Position numbers and translations under genes: made by a program. This document shows, piece by piece, positions 39,846 through 54,293 of a DNA stretch of 64,000 nucleotides (positions within the stretch are counted from its first letter, which is position 1; the number at the start of each line of letters is the position of its first letter). The notes under the pieces are model-generated. The model was not told the DNA's origin. It saw only the letters and a list, made by a program, of their open reading frames with translations, and ran no database searches. The stretch is from Actinomycetes bacterium (GTDB taxonomy: Bacteria; Actinomycetota; Actinomycetes; Mycobacteriales; Mycobacteriaceae): positions 1 through 64,000 of the forward strand of contig JAEYMI010000037.1 in assembly GCA_023461275.1 (NCBI GenBank), given 5' to 3'.

Positions 39846-41681
39846 TCAGCGAACCTCGATGACGTGCGGCGCAGCCTGCGGGGCGTAGAGCTCGTCGATG
39901 TGGCCGGCGTACTTGGTCGCAATCGGCTTGCGCCGCAACTTCATCGTCGGAGTGAGCTCATCGCCGCCGGGCTCCCAGGCCGCGGCCACGATGGTGAACC
40001 GCTTGAGCTGCTCGACTCGTGAGAGTTTTCCGTTGCCGGTCCGCACCGCGATCGTCACCTCCTCGATGATCTCCGGATGCTGCGCAAGGGTGATCATGTC
40101 GGCGTCGGGGATATTGAGCATCTTTGCCCGGACCGCTGCGGCGTCGGGGTCGAGGACGACGAGGCCGGATACGAATGCCTTGCCGTCGCCGATCGCCACG
40201 ACCTGACCGATCAATGACGACGCGGCCTTCATCGCGTTCTCGATGTTGGTGGGCGACATGTTCTTTCCGCCCTCATTGATGATCAGTTCCTTCTTGCGGT
40301 CGACGATGGTGACGTTGCCGGCATCGTCGATGGTGGCGATGTCGCCGGTGGCCAGCCAGCCGTCGGGGTCGATGGTCTCGGCCGTCTTCTCGGGCATGTT
40401 GCGGTATCCGCGCATCACCACCGGTCCGCGGATGAGCAGTTCACCATCGTCGGCCAGTCGCGCTTCGACTCCGGCGACGGGTTTGCCGACGGTACCGATC
40501 TTGAGGTTGTCCGCGGTGGTCATGGTGGATACGCCGGTGGTTTCCGACATACCCCAGACCTCGAGGATCGGGATGCCGAGACCGAGGAAGAACTGCAGCA
40601 CTTCCGGCGGGATCGCGGCGGCGCCCGAGCCGGCGAAGGTGAGCTGGTCCATGCCGATTGCGGCGCGCACCTTGTGCAGCACCAAGGCATCGGCCAGTCG
40701 GTGCTGCACGCCACCGGCGACACCCAGGTCGGCACCTTCGACGTGCGCGCGCGCCGCCGACGCACCGGAACCGATGGCCCACGACGCCAGTTTCTTCTTG
40801 ACCGGGCTGGATTCCTCGGCCATCTTGGCCTCGATCCCGGCGCGGATCTTCTGCCACACCCGCGGTACACCGAAGAAGAAGGTGGGCCGGACCTCGGGCA
40901 GCGCGGCGGCGATCTCACGCGGATCGGGCACGGTGGTCACCTGGATGCCGCGCACGATGTTGGCACCGTGTGACGACACGCGGTCGGCGATGTGCGCGGC
41001 GGGCAGGTAGGAGATGACGCGGTCGTCGAATCCGACGTCGACCAACTCGGCCAGCGCCGCGAGTTCGGCGATGATGTTGCGATGGGTGATCTCGACGCCC
41101 TTGGGCGGACCGGTGGTGCCCGAGGTGTAGATCAGCGTGGCGAGATCGTCGGGAGTGACTGCGCGCCAAGAGGCTTCGAAATCGAAGTCGTCGGCCGGCG
41201 TGGTGGCCTCGACGTCGGCGAGGGTGATCGCGCCGGTGGCCGGACCGTCGACGACGATCGTGGTGGCAACCTTGGTGGCGGCTTTGGCGAGGACCGGCAG
41301 GAACACCTGCTCGGTGATCACCACCGCGTTGCCGGCGTTGCCGAACAGGTACTCGATCTGCTCGGCGGAGCTGGTGTTGTAGATGGAGAACGGGATGGCC
41401 CCGAGGTGTAGCGCGGCGGTGTCGACGAGATGGAACTCGGGCCTGTTGGTGAGCAGGATGCCGACGGTGTCACCGTGCCCGACGCCGAGCGCGGCCAGGC
41501 CGGCCGCGATGTCGCGGACCCTGCGGCCGTACTCGGCCCAAGTGATCTCGGTGATGCCGCCGACGGTGCGCAGGGCCACCGCGTCGGGTCGCATGGTGAG
41601 GGTCTGCTGGAACGCCTCCGGCAGTGTTGACACCGGCGTGCCGGAGACGTGTGGGAATGTGATGACGTCGTCGTTGGGCAT
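39846..41681 (-). CDS. Long-chain fatty-acid-CoA ligase (FadD)
   Basis: A 611-residue adenylating enzyme that activates fatty acids to acyl-CoA. Motifs: P-loop IYTSGTTGPPKGVEITH, ISYLPAAHIADR, EVWGMSETTGVST, WLATGDIATIDDAGN and the C-terminal lid VDRKKELIINEGGKNMSP. The tail shows KLRRKPIATKY. ATG at 41681. It resembles FadD15-type ligases. An imperfect palindrome lies about 80 bases upstream. Confidence 0.9.
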   Translation of the reverse strand: MPNDDVITFPHVSGTPVSTLPEAFQQTLTMRPDAVALRTVGGITEITWAEYGRRVRDIAAGLAALGVGHGDTVGILLTNRPEFHLVDTAALHLGAIPFSIYNTSSAEQIEYLFGNAGNAVVITEQVFLPVLAKAATKVATTIVVDGPATGAITLADVEATTPADDFDFEASWRAVTPDDLATLIYTSGTTGPPKGVEITHRNIIAELAALAELVDVGFDDRVISYLPAAHIADRVSSHGANIVRGIQVTTVPDPREIAAALPEVRPTFFFGVPRVWQKIRAGIEAKMAEESSPVKKKLASWAIGSGASAARAHVEGADLGVAGGVQHRLADALVLHKVRAAIGMDQLTFAGSGAAAIPPEVLQFFLGLGIPILEVWGMSETTGVSTMTTADNLKIGTVGKPVAGVEARLADDGELLIRGPVVMRGYRNMPEKTAETIDPDGWLATGDIATIDDAGNVTIVDRKKELIINEGGKNMSPTNIENAMKAASSLIGQVVAIGDGKAFVSGLVVLDPDAAAVRAKMLNIPDADMITLAQHPEIIEEVTIAVRTGNGKLSRVEQLKRFTIVAAAWEPGGDELTPTMKLRRKPIATKYAGHIDELYAPQAAPHVIEVR

Positions 41682-41759
41682 GGCTCTCCCCGATCGCTGA
41701 GCAAGTGTTGTCGATCACACTACTCAGCGCAGATCGCTACGACGGCGCTTCCGGAAATT

Positions 41760-41792
41760 CGGTAATCAGTTGGTAAAACCGATTCGTTACCG
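41760..41792. promoter_or_regulatory. Imperfect 33-bp palindrome upstream of fadD
   Basis: Arms CGGTAA and TTACCG with inner GGT and ACC pairs are centred at 41776. It lies about 80-110 bases upstream of the acyl-CoA ligase start and just after the stop of the upstream transporter gene. Possible TetR-family operator or weak terminator. Confidence 0.35.
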
Positions 41793-41796
41793 CAGC

Positions 41797-43662
41797 TCAA
41801 GAACCCGTCGGCGCGGACACCGGACGCAGATCCCACGCTCCGCCACCGGTGATCTCGAGAACCTCGGTGTGGTGCTGATCGGTGGTGCTCCGATGGCTCA
41901 CCGAGACCAGGATCAGCTCGGGCAGTTCGGTCCGGATCAGCGCGTAGAGCGCGTACTCGAGTCCCTCGTCGACAGCCGAGGTCGCCTCATCCATGAACAC
42001 GACCGTCGGCTTGATCAACAGGATGCGGGCGAAAGCGACGCGCTGTTGCTCACCCGGCGAGAGGACCTTGGCCCAGTCGTCCTCTTCATCGAGTCGGTCG
42101 ACGAGATGCGGCAGATACACCTTGTGCAGCGCCGCAATGATCTCGTCGTCGGTGACGTCGGTCGGCAGCGCGGGATAGGCCACCGCGGTGCGCAGGTCCC
42201 CGAGCGGGATGTAAGGAATCTGCGAGAGGAACAGGGTCTGCTCACCGAGCGGACGCTGCACCTCGCCGTCGACGAATGGCCACATATCGGCCAGACCGCG
42301 CAGCAGGGTGGTCTTGCCCGAACCGGAACGTCCCTTGACCACGAGCGCGTCGCCGGGTCGCAGGGTCAGATTCAGGTTGCTGATCAGCGCACGCGCGTCG
42401 GGAGTGCGAATGTCGATGCCGGACAACTGGACACCGTTGCCCAACTCATCGGTCGATACCTTCGGCAACTCGCGGGACTTCTCGTTGGCATCGCGCAGAC
42501 CGTCGAGGCGGATCAGCGACGCACGCAGGCTGGTGAAGTTGTCGTAGGACTCGCGGAAGAACGAGAGCGAATCGTGCACGCTGCCGAATGCGCTCGCCGA
42601 CTGTGTCAACGCACCGAGAGTGATCTCGCCGGCGATGAAGCGGGGCGCCTGCACAACCAGCGGGAACAAGACGGCTGTCTGATTGACCGCGAGGTTCCAT
42701 CCGCTGAACTTCAGAGTCCGGAACACGATCTGCCAGTAGTTCTTGATGATCGAAGCGAACCTGCTGAGCAGACCACCTTTCTCGACGCGTTCGCCGCGAT
42801 AGAAGGCCACATTCTCCGCGCCATCGCGAACACGGACCAACGCATAGCGGAAGTTCGCTGTCAGGCGTTCGTTCCAGAAGTTCAGGCGGATCAACGGGCG
42901 GCCGATCCAGAACGCGATGACCGTTGTCACGAGGACGTAGCTCAGCACCAACCACATCATCGCGCGGGGAATCGTGACGTCGAAAATGGTCAACGGTCCG
43001 GACAAGTCCCACAGGATCTTGGTGAACGAGATGATGGTGACGATTGCCGAGACAGCTCCGAAGGACAACGACCGCATCGTCGTGACGAAGTTGGTGATGT
43101 CCGACTCGATCCGCTGATCGGGGTTGTCGACGTTGCCGTTGGGCACAAACCGGTTGCGGTAGTAGGCCCGACCGTCGAGCCAATCGGTGGTCAGACGTTC
43201 GGTCAGCCACGTCCGCCACCGGATGTCGAAGGCGCTGCCGATGTAGTAGTCCACCAGCGCCCTGACCACATGAATCGCCGCGAGAACGACGAAGATCCAT
43301 ACCGAACGCCAGAACGCCGACGCCGCCTCGTCACGCGCCGGCGCGTTGCCCTGCGATACCGCTTGCGCGATGTTCTGCAGCGCCGTGTACATGTCATTGC
43401 CCTGGTAGGAGAACAAGACGTTGAGGCGCACCGCGGTGACGGTCAGCAGGAGCAGCGCGGCAAGCAGGCCCCACGTCAGCAGCGCGTTGGATCGGTTGGC
43501 GAAGAAACCGCCGGACAGCCGCCAAATCTGTTTGCCCCAGGTGGTGAATCGCAGAACCAATGCACTCACGATCATCAGACCCACCGCGGACAACACGAAC
43601 GCGATGCAGATCCAGATCAGTGAAGCCCGGACCTCATGGGCCCAATCGATACTCTCGGTCAC
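41797..43662 (-). CDS. ABC transporter with BacA/SbmA-like membrane domain (Rv1819c-like)
   Basis: About 621 residues, fusing an SbmA/BacA-type membrane domain (about 1-370) to an ABC ATPase. The ATPase has Walker A GRSGSGKTTLLRG, signature LSPGEQQRVAFARIL and Walker B VVFMDEATSAVD. Its mycobacterial relative Rv1819c imports vitamin B12 and antimicrobial peptides such as bleomycin. GTG at 43662 chosen for the GAGAGGA upstream; an ATG/GTG seven codons earlier is possible. Confidence 0.88.
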   Translation of the reverse strand: MTESIDWAHEVRASLIWICIAFVLSAVGLMIVSALVLRFTTWGKQIWRLSGGFFANRSNALLTWGLLAALLLLTVTAVRLNVLFSYQGNDMYTALQNIAQAVSQGNAPARDEAASAFWRSVWIFVVLAAIHVVRALVDYYIGSAFDIRWRTWLTERLTTDWLDGRAYYRNRFVPNGNVDNPDQRIESDITNFVTTMRSLSFGAVSAIVTIISFTKILWDLSGPLTIFDVTIPRAMMWLVLSYVLVTTVIAFWIGRPLIRLNFWNERLTANFRYALVRVRDGAENVAFYRGERVEKGGLLSRFASIIKNYWQIVFRTLKFSGWNLAVNQTAVLFPLVVQAPRFIAGEITLGALTQSASAFGSVHDSLSFFRESYDNFTSLRASLIRLDGLRDANEKSRELPKVSTDELGNGVQLSGIDIRTPDARALISNLNLTLRPGDALVVKGRSGSGKTTLLRGLADMWPFVDGEVQRPLGEQTLFLSQIPYIPLGDLRTAVAYPALPTDVTDDEIIAALHKVYLPHLVDRLDEEDDWAKVLSPGEQQRVAFARILLIKPTVVFMDEATSAVDEGLEYALYALIRTELPELILVSVSHRSTTDQHHTEVLEITGGGAWDLRPVSAPTGS

Positions 43663-43799
43663 CCGCGATTCCTCTCCCCACACCCGACGCCGCTACAGCG
43701 ATCGCCGCAGTGTAACCCGCGGCACGCGCCGTCACCGGATGAAACACGGTGTGCCCGTTGTCAGGTCAAGTCACACGGCAGGTCATGTCACACCGCAGG

Positions 43800-44681
43800 T
43801 CAGTCCTTGGGCGGGAAGTACTTGATCAGCGCCTCTTGCACAACCGATGTCGCCAGGGTGCCATCGCGCATCCAGAATCGTCCGGATCCCATGCCGCGCG
43901 ATCCGGTCGCGACCGGGGACCGGGTGGCGTACAGCATCCACTCGTCGAATCGGAAGGCGCGGTGAAACCACATCGAGTGGTTCACGGTCGCCGCGAACAG
44001 CCGGTCGATCCCCCACGACAGTCCATGCGTGGTGATGATCGAGTCGAGCACGGTGGTATCCGAGGCGTAACACATCGCGGCCACGTGCAGGATCGGGTCG
44101 TCGGGCATCTGACCGTCGGCCTTCATCCAGACTCTGTTGTCGCGCAAGGTTTCTCCCGCTTCACGCACCTTCCACGACGGGTCGTTGGCGAAGCGGATGT
44201 CGATGGGATGCAGCGCGTTGACGAAGGTCGCGATGCGGTCCTCGAAACCTTTGAAGTGCTCCCCCAGTGTCGGCAGCTCTTCCGGGTAGGGCACCTGCGG
44301 GATCTCGACGGCATGTTCGAGGCCCGCGGTGTTGTCCTGGAAGGCGACCAGCATCGTGAAGATCGCCTCGCCGTCCTGCATAGCGGTGACCTGCCGGTTG
44401 GCAAATGACTTGCCGTCACGGAACCTCGCGACGTGATACTCCATCGGCTTCTCGACGTCGCCGCCGCGGATGAAGTGGGCATGCAGCGCGTGCACCGGTG
44501 GCTGCCCGCGGGTCAACGTGCGAGCCGCGGCGACCACTCCTTGCCCCAGCATCTGACCGCCGAACGTGCGCGCTGTCTTCTGCTCGGGATGCTGACCGAT
44601 GAACAGATCATCGTCGCGGCGCTCGACGTCGAGCAGCGCGAGCAACTTGCCGAGGTCTTCAGAAGGTGCGGGTGCAGTCAT
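43800..44681 (-). CDS. tesB: Acyl-CoA thioesterase II (TesB)
   Basis: A 293-residue double-hotdog thioesterase. Features: RTFGGQMLGQGVVAAARTL, HALHAHFIRGGDVEKPMEYH, and the second hotdog with catalytic Asp region LHVAAMCYASDTTVLDSII and HSMWFHRAFRFDEWMLYATR. It hydrolyses acyl-CoAs. ATG at 44681. It lies after pyruvate kinase, the mycobacterial order (pykA-tesB1). Confidence 0.93.
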   Translation of the reverse strand: MTAPAPSEDLGKLLALLDVERRDDDLFIGQHPEQKTARTFGGQMLGQGVVAAARTLTRGQPPVHALHAHFIRGGDVEKPMEYHVARFRDGKSFANRQVTAMQDGEAIFTMLVAFQDNTAGLEHAVEIPQVPYPEELPTLGEHFKGFEDRIATFVNALHPIDIRFANDPSWKVREAGETLRDNRVWMKADGQMPDDPILHVAAMCYASDTTVLDSIITTHGLSWGIDRLFAATVNHSMWFHRAFRFDEWMLYATRSPVATGSRGMGSGRFWMRDGTLATSVVQEALIKYFPPKD

Positions 44682-44751
44682 GACTGCACACCCTACGCAC
44701 TTCGCGGTCGGCGCCCCAACACCCGCATGGACTGTCGGGGCACCACCGCAC

Positions 44752-46182
44752 TCAGTGGTCTTGTTCGCCGATCCGGTGAACGTGGATCATGTTCGTCGAC
44801 CCGACCGTGCCCGGAGGTGCACCGGCGACGATGACCACCACGTCGCCGACCTCGAGGCGCCCGATCTTGAGCAACTGATGATCGACCTGATCGATCATGT
44901 GATCGGTGGTGTCGACGTGATCGACGATGAATGTCTCTGTGCCCCAACTCAATGCGAGCTGGCTGCGCACCTCCTGAGTGGGGGTGAAAGCCAGCAGCGG
45001 AAGCCGCGAGTGCAGACGCGCCAGGCGTCGGACCGTGTCACCGGACTGGGTGAACGCGACCATCGCCTTGACCTCCAGACGCTCGCCGATGTCGCGGGCG
45101 GCGTAGGAGATGATGCCGCGCTTGGTGCGCGGCACGTGGCTCAACGGCGGGACGTCGCGCGAACCGTTCTCGACGGCCTCGGCGATCTTGTCCATGGTGC
45201 GCACGGCGTCCATCGGCCACTTGCCGACCGACGTCTCACCCGAGAGCATCACCGCGTCGGCGCCGTCGAGGACGGCGTTGGCGACGTCGGAGGCCTCGGC
45301 GCGCGTCGGCCGCGAGTTCTCGATCATCGACTCCAGCATCTGCGTCGCGACGATGACCGGCTTGGCGTTCTCGCGCGCCATCTGGATGGCCTTCTTCTGC
45401 ACCAGCGGGACCTGCTCGAGCGGCAGCTCCACGCCGAGGTCACCGCGGGCGACCATGATGGCGTCGAAGGCGAGCACGATCGCCTCGAGATTGTCGATGG
45501 CCTCGGGCTTCTCCAGCTTGGCGATCACCGGAATGCGGCGACCGACGCGATCCATCACCTCGTGGACGAGTTCGATGTCGGCCGGACTCCGGACGAACGA
45601 CAGCGCGATCAGGTCGACGCCGAGCCTCAGGGCGAATTCGAGATCGTCGATGTCCTTCTCCGACATCGCCGGAACCGAGACATTCATGCCGGGCAGCGAG
45701 AGGCCCTTGTTGTTGCTCACCGGGCCGCCTTCGGTGACCAGGCAGACCACGTCGGTGCCGTCGACATCGGTGACCGTCAGACCGACCTTGCCGTCGTCGA
45801 CGAGGAGTCGGTCTCCGACGGCGGCGTCGTCGGAGAGTTGCTTGTAGGTGGTGGAGACCCGATCGTGGGTTCCGACGATGTCGTCGACGGTGATACGCAC
45901 CGTCTCACCGGTTTCCCAGACGGTCTTGCCGTCGCCCTCGAATCGTCCGAGGCGGATCTTGGGGCCTTGGAGGTCGGCCAGGATGCCGACGGCCTTGCCG
46001 TTGTCATCGGAGGCCTTGCGAACCCGCGCGTACATCTCGGCATGGTCGTCGTGGCTGCCGTGGCTGAAGTTCAGCCGAGCCACATCCATGCCGCTCTCGA
46101 CGAGTTCTTTGACCCGTTCGTCGGTGCCCACTGCAGGACCCAGGGTGCAGACAATCTTTGTTCGACGTGTCACGTTGCTCAC
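44752..46182 (-). CDS. pyk: Pyruvate kinase
   Basis: A 476-residue glycolytic enzyme converting phosphoenolpyruvate to pyruvate with ATP formation. Motifs: RRTKIVCTLGPAVGTDERV, MDVARLNFSHG, VMVARGDLGVELPLEQVP with MVARGDLG for metal binding, KPVIVATQMLESMI, and SGETSVGKWPMDAVRTM. GTG at 46182 is used. It stands alone from gltBD by 188 bases with a large inverted repeat. Confidence 0.96.
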   Translation of the reverse strand: MSNVTRRTKIVCTLGPAVGTDERVKELVESGMDVARLNFSHGSHDDHAEMYARVRKASDDNGKAVGILADLQGPKIRLGRFEGDGKTVWETGETVRITVDDIVGTHDRVSTTYKQLSDDAAVGDRLLVDDGKVGLTVTDVDGTDVVCLVTEGGPVSNNKGLSLPGMNVSVPAMSEKDIDDLEFALRLGVDLIALSFVRSPADIELVHEVMDRVGRRIPVIAKLEKPEAIDNLEAIVLAFDAIMVARGDLGVELPLEQVPLVQKKAIQMARENAKPVIVATQMLESMIENSRPTRAEASDVANAVLDGADAVMLSGETSVGKWPMDAVRTMDKIAEAVENGSRDVPPLSHVPRTKRGIISYAARDIGERLEVKAMVAFTQSGDTVRRLARLHSRLPLLAFTPTQEVRSQLALSWGTETFIVDHVDTTDHMIDQVDHQLLKIGRLEVGDVVVIVAGAPPGTVGSTNMIHVHRIGEQDH

Positions 46183-46313
46183 CTTAGTCGCGTCCAGACG
46201 GCATCACCATCGAAGCCGTGACTTGTCACCCGTCGGCCATCTGCAGTTGTGGCACCTCACCAACCACGATGCACGCCGATGAAATTAATGAACTCACGTC
46301 GTGCCCCGAGCGT

Positions 46314-46361
46314 GTCACCGCCGACGCGTCGGTGACTCTTCGACGACACGTCGGCGGTGAC
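46314..46361. terminator. Long GC-rich inverted repeat between gltD and pyk
   Basis: Arms GTCACCGCCGAC (46314-46325) and GTCGGCGGTGAC (46350-46361) pair over 12 bp. A competing shorter hairpin uses CGGTGAC at 46330-46336. No T-run follows, as is common for actinobacterial terminators. Confidence 0.55.
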
Positions 46362-46370
46362 TTGCACGGA

Positions 46371-47868
46371 TCAGCGAACCGAAAGTGGAAGCGCGGCAGG
46401 GCGAACCGGCGACGGAAGGTCAGAAGCACCCATCAGGAACTCATCCACCGCCCGTGCCGTGGAACGCCCTTCGGCGATCGCCCACACCACCAGCGAGGCA
46501 CCCCGATGCGCGTCACCGCAGACGAACACGCCCGGCGCGTCGGTCTGCCAATCGCTCCCGCAGGAGATGACGCCACGCTTCGTCGGCTCGATCGACAGGT
46601 CGTCGAGCAGCGCGGTGCGGCGTACGCCGGCGAAACCGATTGCGAACAGCGCCAATTCACACGGGATCTCGAACTCGTCACCCACCGGGGTGATGACCCG
46701 ACGCCCGTCCGGTTCACGCACCACCTCGACCTCGGCGAGCACCATGGTGGTCACGTTGCCGTCGGCGTCGCCGGTGAATCGCTGAACCGCAACCTGGTAC
46801 TTGCGTTCGCCGCCTTCGGCGTGTGCCGACGACGTGCGCATCACCAGCGGCCACGTCGGCCACGGCGAGCGGCCGTCGTCGCGGTCGCTCGGCAGTTCGG
46901 CGTTGTAGTCGAGCTGAACCACCGACGCCGCGCCCTGCCGATGCGCGGTACCGAGGCAGTCTGCTCCGGTGTCGCCACCGCCGATGATCACCACGTGTTT
47001 ACCCGCGGCGGTGATGGGCGACGGTCCGTCGCCTTCACATTCGCGGTTGGCCGGAACCAGATGCTCCATCGCGAGGTGCACGCCGTTGAGATCGCGCCCG
47101 GGGACCGGGTTGTCGCGGGCCTCCATCGCACCGATCGCGAGGACCACCGCGTCGTGCTTGCTGCGTAGTTCTTCGACGGACAGGTCGATGCCTACGTCGC
47201 AGGAGGTGACGAATTCGGTTCCCTCCGCACGCATCTGCGCGATGCGACGGTCGATGTCGGACTTCTGCAGCTTGTATTCGGGGATGCCGTAACGCAGCAG
47301 ACCACCGATACGGTCGTCCTTCTCGTACACCGTGACGTCGTGGCCGGCCCGGGTCAGCTGCTGGGCAGCGGCCAGCCCGGCCGGACCCGATCCCACCACC
47401 GCAACAGATTTCCCGGATTTGGATGCCGGCGGTTCGGGTCCGATGATGCCTTCGGCCCAGGACTCGTAGGCGATCGTCTTCTCGACACGCTTGATGGTCA
47501 CGCTGCCACCGGTGGTGCGATCCGAGATCGACAGGACGCACGCCGCCTCACACGGCGCCGGACACACCATCCCGGTGAACTCCGGGAAGTTGTTGGTCGC
47601 GTGCAGCCGGCTGCTGGCCGCATCCCAGCGACCACGACGAACGAGGTCGTTCCACTCCGGGATCAGGTTGCCCAGCGGGCAACCCGCAGTTCCCGAGTGG
47701 CAGAACGGGATTCCGCAGTCCATACACCGGCGGGCCTGCTCGGATACCTCGGAGAGATTCTTGAGCGGATTCTCGCCGTGCGCGTAGACGTCCTCCCAGT
47801 CCTGCACCCGCTCCTCGACCGGACGGTACTTCGCTTCCTTCTTCGAAATCTCCAGGAATCCGCGTGGG

Positions 47869-47876
<8 letters not shown>
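46371..47876 (-). CDS. gltD: Glutamate synthase small subunit
   Basis: A 501-residue subunit that passes electrons from NADPH through FAD and iron-sulfur clusters to GltB. N-terminal Cys motif CMDCGIPFCH and CPLGN, FAD motif VAVVGSGPAGLAAAQQL and NADPH site VVIIGGGDTGADCLG are visible. The GTG at 47876 overlaps the gltB stop by eight bases and follows GGAGGCGGC; a longer start is rejected. Confidence 0.95.
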
Positions 47877-52440
<4,564 letters not shown>

Positions 52441-52654
52441 CTAGAACCTCCACTCGGTCCGGTGACAGGACCGTCTGCTGGATGTCCGATGGGACAACGC
52501 TGGCCCGTGGAGCATGGTGCGACGCGCGAATCTCCGCACCGTCGTTGTGGCGGTGTCGGAATCGGGGCTGGCCGAACGCGTCGTGAGACAACACTCTATC
52601 CGAACAGCAGATGCGGCGTCGTTTTGTTGCGTGTGATGTGTGGCGTGCGAACGA

Positions 52655-54250
52655 TCAGGACCGGTCCGACGACGAAGCGGCGTCATCGGCGCTGGTGCCG
52701 TCGGCATCTCCGTCGACCTCAGCGGAGTCGGAGGCCGAGGAGTCGGGCGTGACGGGGTCAGGCTCGTCCTCGGTGGACGTCGCGTCGGTGACGGGTTCGG
52801 GCCGCGTCTGCTCCTCGTCGTCGTTCTCCCCGACTGCGTCGTCGGATGCTTCGTCGGCTACTTGCTGTGGACCATCTGCCACCGGCGCGGGCTCCTCGTC
52901 CGGAGTGGCATCGGGTGTCGGGTCGTCGAGGTCGACATTCCCACTGGCGGCCATCTCTGACTCCAGCACCCACAGCGACGCCGAGTGGACGGGCGCGACC
53001 GTCGATTCTTCTGATTCCTCGATCGGAACCGGCCGTTGTCGGCTGCCCCGCTGCGTCGGGCCATCGGGCAGGTCTGCGCCGCCGGACTCGGGGTCGGCGG
53101 GGCTCAATTCGGCAGGGTCCGGTTTCGGCGTCGGGAGATCCGGCAGCGGTGAGTCGGCAGGCGCGGCGTCGGGCGCGACCGCTGCCGCGGCTGCCGTCGG
53201 TGGCGCGGATGTAGTCGCCTCGGTGTCCGTCGTCGTCTTCTTCGCAGAGGCTCGGGCGGGTCGATCGGAGAACCAGTCGTCACCCTCATCGTCGTCGTCA
53301 TCGGTATGGCCGACCTCGACGTACCCCTCGTATCCGAGGGCTTCGAGTTCGTCAGCTTTGGCTCCCCGATACATCGAGAGTCCCTGTTCACGGCCTCGGG
53401 GTGCGACGACGAAGTACATTGCGGCGCAGGCAAAGATGACCGCGGCGGTGAACAGGTTGATCCGCAGGCCGGCGATATGGGTGGCCGGGTCGCTGCGCAT
53501 CAGCTCGACGCCGAACCGGCCAACGCAGTAGCCGGCGACATACAGGGCGAACAGTCGGCCGTGGCCGATTCGGAAGTATCGGTCGACCAGGACGAGCAGG
53601 ACAACCACGAACAGGTTCCACACCATCTCGTAGAGAAAGGTGGGGTGCACGATCTCCACCACTCGGCCGTTCGAGACGCCCGCGATCAGACCGGGATCGA
53701 GGTTGCCGGCTGAGTCGACTCGCTCATAGATCTTCAACCCCCACGGCACCGTGGTTTCGCGGCCGTAGAGCTCCTGATTGAAGTAGTTGCCGAGCCGGCC
53801 GATGGCCTGTGCCAGCAGAATCGGTGGAGCGATGGCGTCGGCGAACGGGGGCAGTTTGATGCCGTGTCGGCGCGCGCCTATCCAGGCGCCGACACCGCCG
53901 AGCGCTACCGCACCCCAGATGCCCAGGCCGCCGTCCCAGATCTTGAGCGCGTCCATCGGTGTCTTGGGGCCGTCGCCGAAGTAGGTCTGCCAGTCGGTGG
54001 CGAGGTGGTACAGGCGTCCGCCGAGCAACCCGAACGGGACCGCCCAGATCGCGATGTCGAGAACTTCGCCTTCCTGGCCACCGCGAGCGATCCACCGACG
54101 ATTACCCCACCAAACCGCGACGATGATGCCGACGATGATGCACAGCGCGTAGGCGCGGACGGGAAAAGGCCCGAGGTACCAGACGCCCTGTGGCGGACTC
54201 GGGATGTAGGCCAGCACCGCTGCGGGCCCGGCCAACGTCGGGGGTGTCAC
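52655..54250 (-). CDS. lgt: Prolipoprotein diacylglyceryl transferase with long acidic tail
   Basis: About 531 residues. The membrane enzyme (about 1-300) transfers diacylglycerol from phosphatidylglycerol to the lipobox Cys of prolipoproteins. The Lgt signature is GRLGNYFNQELYGRETTVPW, with an HPTFLYEMVWN segment and GRLYHLATDW. A disordered tail of about 230 residues rich in Asp, Glu, Pro, Ser and Thr follows, longer than the usual tail in mycobacteria. GTG at 54250 is chosen because the frame further up is low-complexity. Confidence 0.92.
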   Translation of the reverse strand: MTPPTLAGPAAVLAYIPSPPQGVWYLGPFPVRAYALCIIVGIIVAVWWGNRRWIARGGQEGEVLDIAIWAVPFGLLGGRLYHLATDWQTYFGDGPKTPMDALKIWDGGLGIWGAVALGGVGAWIGARRHGIKLPPFADAIAPPILLAQAIGRLGNYFNQELYGRETTVPWGLKIYERVDSAGNLDPGLIAGVSNGRVVEIVHPTFLYEMVWNLFVVVLLVLVDRYFRIGHGRLFALYVAGYCVGRFGVELMRSDPATHIAGLRINLFTAAVIFACAAMYFVVAPRGREQGLSMYRGAKADELEALGYEGYVEVGHTDDDDDEGDDWFSDRPARASAKKTTTDTEATTSAPPTAAAAAVAPDAAPADSPLPDLPTPKPDPAELSPADPESGGADLPDGPTQRGSRQRPVPIEESEESTVAPVHSASLWVLESEMAASGNVDLDDPTPDATPDEEPAPVADGPQQVADEASDDAVGENDDEEQTRPEPVTDATSTEDEPDPVTPDSSASDSAEVDGDADGTSADDAASSSDRS

Positions 54251-54293
54251 GCAAGCAACCCTAGCGGACCACGACGGCGATCCCCGTCGGTGG

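Noticed and set aside
41770..43623. 617-codon plus-strand frame opposite the BacA-like transporter
   Set aside because: Antisense to a gene with all ABC motifs; Arg/Asp/His-rich shadow composition.
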